This document shows, in pieces, positions 5,212 through 10,245 of a stretch of DNA of 10,245 nt (positions are counted from its first letter, which is position 1; every line of letters starts with the position of its first letter). The DNA comes from Chloroflexota bacterium (lineage in GTDB: Bacteria; Chloroflexota; Anaerolineae; Promineifilales; Promineifilaceae), in assembly GCA_020353135.1 (NCBI GenBank), contig CP070688.1, forward strand, positions 427,983 to 438,227, written 5' to 3'. A model generated the notes under the pieces. That model was not told the origin of the DNA. It ran no database searches and saw only the letters and a program-made list of their open reading frames with translations. The translations under genes were made by a program, and so were the position numbers.

Positions 5212-7350
5212 ATGAGGCACCGGTTCGGCATTGACCGATACAGCCTGATTGTGCAGTTGGTCCTGAGCTTCGTGGTACTGATGTTGCTGACGGGGCTTGC
5301 GGTCAGGTTACCGGCCGTTCTGTTAATCGGCAACCAGATCCAGCGACAGGCTTGGGTACAAGTGGACCATGGCGGTCGCGCGACACAGGCTCTCTACACT
5401 GCCTGGGAAAGCAACGTAACCCACCTGGCAACCCTCACAAGCCATCGTCCCACCTTGCACGCCTTGTTGGCCCAGGGCAACGAGACAGAGCTGATCCGGT
5501 ACTTGCAGATACTGCGAGGTGATGCCGAGCTAGATCTTCTACTGATTTGCGATCGCGCTCTGCAGTTAGTCACCCGGTCAGAGACACGTGTTACAGACGA
5601 AATATGCGCTATCGAGGAAGAGGCTGGTTTTTATATCCTGTCGGCAGCGACGACTCCGCAAGTGTGGCTTTTGGCTGCCCATGCCGTTAGCGCTGGGCCG
5701 ACAGGTGAAATGGGCAGCCAGCCCAAGGTCATCGCCGGTGTTGCTTTGGATGATGACTTCCTGATTCAGTCGCGCGAGCAGACCGGCCTGGAACACACTT
5801 TAATTGTCGACGGGCGACCAGTAGCAAGTAGCCTCCCTGGTAGCGTTCTTGAGCGGCGATCTGTCACCGGTTATCCGGATGCTTCCGGGTCTACTGGCAC
5901 CAGCAACCACATGAGCCTTCAAATTGACGGCCGCCCCTTCTACGCCTCGCGCATTCCCTTAGACGATCTGGGCCGCGTCCATGGTTTCGAGCTAGAAGAC
6001 GAGATAGCGCTGGCGGTGGGAGATATAGCCGCCACACAACGTAATCTTGTCTGGGCGCTATCTGGCAGCATCATCGTCATTACTCTAGTGGGATCCATCC
6101 TCGGGGTGTTCCTGGCCCGACGTATCGGCCGGCCAATAGCGCAGTTGGCCGATGCAGCTACAACCTTCAGCGAAGGCAACCTAGAACAACCGGTAGTTGT
6201 TCGGGAGGGGGTGCGTGAAGTCTCTCAAGTGGCCCAAGCTCTTGAACAGGAGCGGATTGATCTTCGACAAACCGTCACGGAGCTGCGTGAGGCTCAAGCT
6301 TGGACCGAACATCTTCTGGAAGCCATCGCGGAAGGAATTGTGATCTTAGACGAAGAAGACCGTATCACCTTCTTCAGCCCCGGGGCAGAGCGCATCATAG
6401 GCTGGGGTAAGGAGGCGGCTCTTGGTCGTAGCTGCGATGAGGTGTTCCAACTGGCCGAAGGTGACGATCCTTTTAGTCGCTACCTGCCACCAGTTGGTAA
6501 ACGTCACAAGATAACGCTGCGGCTGGAGGGAGATCGTCAAGTAACCCTGGACATTACCAGCGCCCATCTGACACCTCCGACATCCGAGGAGAGTGGTGTA
6601 TGCCTCGTCCTACGTGATGTCAGCGAGACAGAAACCATGCACCGTCTCGTGGGCGAATTCCTGGCTAACATCACCCACGAGTTCCGCACCCCTCTTTCTG
6701 CCCTAGCTGCATCGGTCGAGCTGCTTCTGGATCAGGCTCCTACCCTAAGCCGGGCAGAACTGCACGAATTGCTGACGGCATTACACTTGAGCATTGTAGG
6801 TCTTCAAACCTTGATCGATAATCTGCTTGAGAGTGCCAAACTGGAAGCCGGTCGCTTCCGCGTCTACCCACATCCGGCCGATCTGGGCCAGATGATAGCA
6901 GAAGCCGCACACATCATGCAGCCACTCCAAGCCAAACACAATCAGCGCCTTGTAATCGAACTGCCAACGACTATCCCTTCTGTACATGCCGACCCACGTC
7001 GCACCGCACAAGTCCTGGTAAACTTACTTTCGAATGCCACAAAATACAGCCCTGATAACACAGAAATTACGATTCGGGTCACAACCGTGGGTAATTGGGC
7101 ACGCGTAGCCGTGGCTGACTGTGGGCCAGGTGTGCCAGAGAGTTACCGTTCTGATTTATTTGTACCCTTTGTACATCCTCCCCCGAAAGATAGCCAATCC
7201 CGGCACGGGGCGGGGCTAGGCCTCTCTGTCGCTAAGGCGATTATCGAGGCGCATGGCGGTGAGGTAGGAGTGGAAGACCTGCCGGAAGGTGGTTCCGTTT
7301 TCTGGTTTACATTACCGTTAGTTGGTGAGCATGCAAGCATTAGTGGTTGA
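5212..7350 (+). CDS. Membrane sensor histidine kinase (extracytoplasmic sensor-HAMP-PAS-HisKA-HATPase)
   Basis: 712 residues. TM1 spans about 12-40. An extracytoplasmic sensor of about 235 residues (about 41-278) looks Cache-like, with two cysteines (C113, C132) that could pair. TM2 spans about 279-302 and HAMP about 302-355 (RRIGRPIAQLADAATTFSEG). PAS covers about 362-470 (LLEAIAEGIVILDEEDRITFFSPGAERIIGW). HisKA has phospho-acceptor H489 in NITHEFRTPLSAL. HATPase_c has the N box VNLLSNATKYSP (603-614), G1 DCGPG (636-640) and G2 GAGLGLS (666-672). It would autophosphorylate H489 and pass phosphate to the regulator that overlaps its 3' end. The order resembles PhoR/VicK-type kinases, but the large outer sensor points to an external ligand not identifiable here. 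ATG 5212 is supported by the promoter and by the basic N-terminus before TM1. All catalytic motifs look intact. Confidence 0.95.
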   Translation: MRHRFGIDRYSLIVQLVLSFVVLMLLTGLAVRLPAVLLIGNQIQRQAWVQVDHGGRATQALYTAWESNVTHLATLTSHRPTLHALLAQGNETELIRYLQILRGDAELDLLLICDRALQLVTRSETRVTDEICAIEEEAGFYILSAATTPQVWLLAAHAVSAGPTGEMGSQPKVIAGVALDDDFLIQSREQTGLEHTLIVDGRPVASSLPGSVLERRSVTGYPDASGSTGTSNHMSLQIDGRPFYASRIPLDDLGRVHGFELEDEIALAVGDIAATQRNLVWALSGSIIVITLVGSILGVFLARRIGRPIAQLADAATTFSEGNLEQPVVVREGVREVSQVAQALEQERIDLRQTVTELREAQAWTEHLLEAIAEGIVILDEEDRITFFSPGAERIIGWGKEAALGRSCDEVFQLAEGDDPFSRYLPPVGKRHKITLRLEGDRQVTLDITSAHLTPPTSEESGVCLVLRDVSETETMHRLVGEFLANITHEFRTPLSALAASVELLLDQAPTLSRAELHELLTALHLSIVGLQTLIDNLLESAKLEAGRFRVYPHPADLGQMIAEAAHIMQPLQAKHNQRLVIELPTTIPSVHADPRRTAQVLVNLLSNATKYSPDNTEITIRVTTVGNWARVAVADCGPGVPESYRSDLFVPFVHPPPKDSQSRHGAGLGLSVAKAIIEAHGGEVGVEDLPEGGSVFWFTLPLVGEHASISG

Positions 7351-8011
7351 CGACGATCGCGTACTGGCCGACCTGGTGGCCTTTACCTTGCGCCATGAGG
7401 GATTCCAGGTGAGCCTGGCCTATGATGGCCAAAGCGCGCTACAAAAGTGGCGGGATGAAGAGCCAGACCTGATCGTCTTAGATTTGAACCTGCCTAAAGT
7501 CGATGGCTTTACCGTTTGCCGTCGTATCCGGGCCGAAGCGGATACGCCTATCATCATGCTCACCGTACGAGGCGAAGAAGATGATATTGTGTATGGCCTG
7601 GAACTGGGCGCCGACGATTACATCCCAAAGCCATTCAGCCCGCGCCAGCTGGTCGCCCGCGTGAAGGCAGTGTTGCGTCGTGCTGGCAAAAACCATGTGC
7701 CAGCCATTCACCGGGTTGGCGAGCTAACCCTCAATGCCAGTCGACGCGAACTTCAAATCGGAGCCGATAAAACGATTTTCCTGACCCCCTTGGAGAACCG
7801 GCTACTTCGCTACATGATGATCAACGCCGGTCACGTGCTCGACAGCGAGGCCATCATCGCCAAAGTCTGGGGTCAAGAGGGCGCTGACCAGGACATGCTC
7901 CGCCAATTGGTCAGCCGCCTGCGCCGCAAGATTGAGCCTGATCCAGCACAGCCCACTTACATTGAAAACGTGCCTGGACTTGGTTATGGATTGGTTCTAC
8001 CTTCTGAATAG
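7331..8011 (+). CDS. OmpR/PhoB-family response regulator
   Basis: 226 residues from ATG 7331. The receiver domain spans about 1-118, with acidic pocket D8/D9, phospho-acceptor D51 (LIVLDLNLP), T78 and K100 (DDYIPKPF). A winged-helix DNA-binding domain spans about 127-224, with ELTLNASRREL, LTPLENRLLRYMM, RQLVSRLRRKIEPD and the wing YIENVPGLGYGL. All switch residues are present. The gene overlaps the kinase 3' end by 20 bases, so the two are co-translated and cognate. ATG 7331 places MQALVVDDD at the usual start; TTG 7322 or GTG 7325 would add three or two residues and have no better ribosome site. Two operator clusters with 11-base direct repeats, the binding mode of this family, lie within the locus and are its likely targets. 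PhoB or another OmpR-like identity cannot be settled from sequence alone. Confidence 0.95.
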   Translation: MQALVVDDDRVLADLVAFTLRHEGFQVSLAYDGQSALQKWRDEEPDLIVLDLNLPKVDGFTVCRRIRAEADTPIIMLTVRGEEDDIVYGLELGADDYIPKPFSPRQLVARVKAVLRRAGKNHVPAIHRVGELTLNASRRELQIGADKTIFLTPLENRLLRYMMINAGHVLDSEAIIAKVWGQEGADQDMLRQLVSRLRRKIEPDPAQPTYIENVPGLGYGLVLPSE

Positions 8012-8033
8012 CGCCTTGGAAATCGGAGACAAC

Positions 8034-8073
8034 TGTCACACCATTGTCACAACATCATCACGACGTTTGTCAT
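8034..8073 (+). promoter_or_regulatory. Four-copy TGTCAC-type operator facing the SLC13-type permease
   Basis: Half-sites TGTCAC (8034-8039), TGTCAC (8045-8050), CATCAC (8056-8061) and TGTCAT (8068-8073) are separated by 5, 5 and 6 bases. Ten bases later comes TATCTT. Half-site order, spacing and distance to the -10 match the site at 5048-5009 exactly. It begins 22 bases after the regulator stop, so it separates the kinase-regulator pair from the permease as its own transcription unit. Confidence 0.78.
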
Positions 8074-8083
8074 CCCTCTTTTG

Positions 8084-8089
8084 TATCTT
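8084..8089 (+). promoter_or_regulatory. -10-like element (TATCTT) of the permease promoter
   Basis: TATCTT, with a TG directly before it, lies ten bases after the operator and five bases before ATG 8095. No -35 hexamer or Shine-Dalgarno is seen. The predicted start point is on or next to the ATG, implying a leaderless, activator-dependent transcript. Confidence 0.55.
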
Positions 8090-8094
8090 GAGAA

Positions 8095-9885
8095 ATGATG
8101 ACGATTGATATCGCCCTCACTCTGCTCATTATCCTGGCCGCCCTGGTCCTTTTCGCCACGGAGAAACTGCGGGTAGACGTGGTGGCCATACTCGTCCTGA
8201 TCTCCGTCGGCGTCCTGGGATTGATCCCACAGGAAGAACTGTTCTCCGGCTTCGCTAACTCGGCCGTAATCACCGTCTGGGCTGTCTACATGGTGTCCGG
8301 TGGCCTGTTCAAGACCGGTGTTGCAGATGCTATGGGCAAGGGCATCCTCAAGGTGGCCGGAAACGGCGAAGCGAGACTCGTCGCCGTCCTTATGCTGACC
8401 GTTGGCGTGATTTCGTCCTTCATGAACAACGTGGGCGCGGTGGCGATGTTGTTGCCGGCCGTGGTGGGGATCTCGCGCCAAACCAAGGTGCCTATTTCGA
8501 AGCTGCTCATTCCCCTGGCCTTTGCCTCCTTGTTGGGCGGCAAGATGACCCTGATCGGTACGCCTGCCAACATCCTGGCCACTGGCATTCTGGCCGAACG
8601 CGGCCTGCCAACTTTCGGATTCTTCGAATTCACGCCTATGGGCATCGTGGTCCTGACGACTGGGATCGTGTACATGGTCTTGATCGGCCGGCGGCTGCTT
8701 CCTTTGCGCGAGGGCGCCCGTGGCAAGGAGGACATCTATCGGCTGCGTGAATACGTCACCGAAGTGCGTGTCTCACCCGCGAGCCCGTTGAGTGGGAAGT
8801 CACTCTTCCAATCGCGCCTGGGACAGGAGTACGACCTCACCGTTCTGGCCATCCAGCGGCAAAACGGAGAACGGCCCGCCCTACACCGGGACACAGTGAT
8901 CAGCTCTGGGGATCTACTGATCGTCGAGAGCTCGGCCTCAGATCTCGTGGAGGCCTGCCAGGCCCTGGATCTCACGACAGAGGTAGACTACGAGCTCGAT
9001 ATAGAAAGCCTGGAGCCTGGAGACGTTCAGGTGATCGAGACTACCCTGGCGCCAAATTCACACGTTGCCGGGCAGAGCCTTCGGGAGGCGCGTTTCCGCG
9101 AGCGATATGGCTTCACGGCGTTGGCCATCTCCAGCCGAGGGGAGGTGATCACCCAACGGCTGCGGGACCTTCCACTGAAGTTAGGCGATGCGCTCCTTCT
9201 GCAGGGTTCGCAGCATCATGTAGCAGCGCTTTTGGAGGGAGATGATTTCCTGGTGCTGGATCCGGACGAGCCTGAATCCTTCCGAAGGAACAAGGCGCCT
9301 ATTGCCGTTGGGGCGCTGCTGTTGGCCATTGTGCTGACGATATCTGGTGCAATAGGGATCGCATTGGCCATGGTTATCGCCGCCATGATCATGGTCCTTT
9401 CCGGAGCGCTCACCATCGACGAGGCCTATGAAAGCGTGGACTGGCGGACGGTCTTCCTGGTGGCAGGGATGTTAACGCTGGGATTGGCCATGGAGGAGAC
9501 GGGGACGGCGAGTTTCCTGGCTGATTTAATGCTTGACGTGTTCGGACCTCACGGTCCCCGGGCGACCCTGGCAGGGATCTACCTGCTAGCGGCCCTTATC
9601 ACCCAGCCAATGTCCAACGCAGCGGCTATAGTGTTGATCGTGCCGATCGCTCTGGATACAGCCCTCGGCCTCGGCGCCAACTACAAAACGTTTACCATGG
9701 CGGTCGTGATCGGCGCTGCTACCAGCTTTCTCTCACCGGTGGGTCATAAGGCGAACGTGCTGGTATTTGGACCTGGTGGATACAAATTCACGGATTACGC
9801 CCGCGTCGGCGCACTGCTGACAGTCCTCTTGCTCATCGTATCGATGATTTTCCTTCCGATCTTCTGGCCCCTTTTTCCGGAATAG
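8095..9885 (+). CDS. SLC13/DASS-type permease with two RCK_C (TrkA-C) domains
   Basis: 596 residues. A membrane half (about 1-203) holds FMNNVGAVA (109-117) and GTPANI (155-160). A cytosolic insert has two RCK_C-like domains (about 218-294, with SGDLLIVESS; and about 310-385, with LGDALLLQGS). A second membrane half (about 401-595) holds QPMSNAAAIV (504-513) and SPVGHKANVLVFGPGG (547-562). The paired (N/S)N and G-x-P/S-x-(H-K-)A-N motifs match the DASS/SLC13 substrate and Na+ sites. Members carry sulfate, phosphate or di/tricarboxylates, and some act as proton- or Na+-coupled exporters; the substrate is unknown. RCK_C domains usually bind small ligands such as nucleotides or amino acids and gate transport. 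Length and domain order are usual for this subfamily. ATG 8095 is favoured by promoter geometry; ATG 8098 would lose one residue. It is likely induced by the regulator through the operator just upstream. Confidence 0.92.
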   Translation: MMTIDIALTLLIILAALVLFATEKLRVDVVAILVLISVGVLGLIPQEELFSGFANSAVITVWAVYMVSGGLFKTGVADAMGKGILKVAGNGEARLVAVLMLTVGVISSFMNNVGAVAMLLPAVVGISRQTKVPISKLLIPLAFASLLGGKMTLIGTPANILATGILAERGLPTFGFFEFTPMGIVVLTTGIVYMVLIGRRLLPLREGARGKEDIYRLREYVTEVRVSPASPLSGKSLFQSRLGQEYDLTVLAIQRQNGERPALHRDTVISSGDLLIVESSASDLVEACQALDLTTEVDYELDIESLEPGDVQVIETTLAPNSHVAGQSLREARFRERYGFTALAISSRGEVITQRLRDLPLKLGDALLLQGSQHHVAALLEGDDFLVLDPDEPESFRRNKAPIAVGALLLAIVLTISGAIGIALAMVIAAMIMVLSGALTIDEAYESVDWRTVFLVAGMLTLGLAMEETGTASFLADLMLDVFGPHGPRATLAGIYLLAALITQPMSNAAAIVLIVPIALDTALGLGANYKTFTMAVVIGAATSFLSPVGHKANVLVFGPGGYKFTDYARVGALLTVLLLIVSMIFLPIFWPLFPE

Positions 9886-10070
9886 ATGCCAGCAAGGATA
9901 TTAAAGTCAATCTATCTCTTGCAGATGTGAGTATCTTTGCAGTGCAAGGCGCGCCTAGTGGGGAAGGGTGACGGTTTCAAGGGGGCCTGCCAATCAGAAA
10001 ATGGCGCTATCAAGCTAGAGCGCCAAGAGCTTGGGCAGAGACCCTGTTGTCGAACCGAACCTGTTGCGGC

Positions 10071-10096
10071 CGAGCCAATATTGCGAAAATGGCTCG
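10071..10096. repeat. 7-bp inverted repeat (CGAGCCA/TGGCTCG)
   Basis: A perfect 7-base inverted repeat with a 12-base AT-rich loop, in the gene-free tail. It could be an RNA hairpin or a protein site; no T-run follows. Confidence 0.35.
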
Positions 10097-10172
10097 CTGT
10101 GTCCCCAACGTTTTGAAAATCGGGGCAGGGGTGGATTTTGGCGTAGAAGGGGGATAAGGGCGAAGGTTGTGG

Positions 10173-10207
10173 GGTGAGCAGGTGAGCAGGTGCTGGTCGC
10201 TGGTCGC
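10173..10207. repeat. Two adjacent short tandem repeats
   Basis: GGTGAGCA occurs twice head-to-tail (10173-10180, 10181-10188), and TGGTCGC occurs twice head-to-tail (10194-10200, 10201-10207). Both are exact. They look like small slippage duplications in non-coding DNA. Confidence 0.6.
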
Positions 10208-10245
10208 CGGACAGCGGCGAAACCTGGGCCCTACTGTTCCGTCGA

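Larger units (their letters stand above)
9886..10245. other. Non-coding tail with small hairpins and short tandem repeats
   Basis: This 360-base stretch has no credible gene. Visible structures are GGCGCT (10003-10008) with AGCGCC (10019-10024), and CGAGCCA (10071-10077) with TGGCTCG (10090-10096), each a 6-7 bp stem. Neither is followed by a T-tract, so factor-independent termination of the permease transcript is not shown. Purine-rich G tracts dominate 10120-10190. No tRNA or known RNA fold was recognised. Confidence 0.5.

Noticed and set aside
7322..7330. TTG 7322 or GTG 7325 as the regulator start
   Set aside because: ATG 7331 gives the usual receiver N-terminus (MQALVVDDD) and neither upstream start has a better ribosome site.
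5212..8011. Calling the two-component pair KdpDE
   Set aside because: The kinase lacks the N-terminal KdpD/Usp sensor and four-helix membrane region of KdpD, and no kdpFABC genes are present.
8047..8481. His/Asp-rich 144-codon open frame on the minus strand over the permease start
   Set aside because: The His/Asp/Gln bias is what antisense of a membrane-protein gene gives; the plus-strand permease is certain.

Overview
The window looks like a bacterial chromosome segment of moderate to high GC. It probably comes from a member of the Chloroflexota (Anaerolineae/Caldilineae-like). This rests on the style of the proteins (a long TPR regulator with an 'FLSQPGVARLL'-like tail, linked UspA/CBS/permease genes) and is an inference, not a database result. 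No rRNA, tRNA, CRISPR array, transposase or phage gene was seen.

Layout: (1) 1-1656, plus strand, is the C-terminal TPR part of a large ATPase/transcriptional-activator-like protein cut by the window edge. (2) 4986 down to 1833, minus strand, is a tightly packed operon: a possible 41-residue leader ORF, a double UspA-like protein, a small gene broken by two single-base frameshifts, a shortened UspA protein, a CBS-pair protein, and an ArsB/NhaD-type permease. Three of its junctions overlap by 1-4 bases, counting the broken gene. (3) 5212-8011, plus strand, is a two-component pair: a HAMP-PAS histidine kinase with an extracytoplasmic sensor, then an OmpR/PhoB-type response regulator. (4) 8095-9885, plus strand, is an SLC13/DASS-type permease with two inserted RCK_C (TrkA-C) domains. 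(5) 9886-10245 is non-coding as far as can be seen, with small hairpins and short tandem repeats.

The most striking signal is regulatory. The minus-strand operon and the SLC13-type permease are each preceded by four TGTCAC-like half-sites. In both places the spacing is the same: three half-sites at 11-base period, a fourth 12 bases on, then exactly 10 bases to a -10-like hexamer, then 5-6 bases to an ATG. One site faces left (5048 to 5009) and the other faces right (8034 to 8073). This resembles a PhoB-type activator box replacing the -35 element. It predicts that the response regulator encoded between the sites switches on both permease units together. The kinase gene instead has a near-consensus promoter (TTGACA, 18 bases, AATAAT) whose expected start point falls on its ATG. 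All three promoters therefore appear to make leaderless mRNAs.

Taken together, the locus reads as one ion-stress or nutrient-response module. A membrane kinase senses an extracellular cue, and the regulator induces two unrelated ion-transporter-superfamily permeases. One permease travels with a separate CBS protein and UspA proteins; the other carries its own ligand-binding RCK_C domains. The transported ion cannot be read from the sequence.
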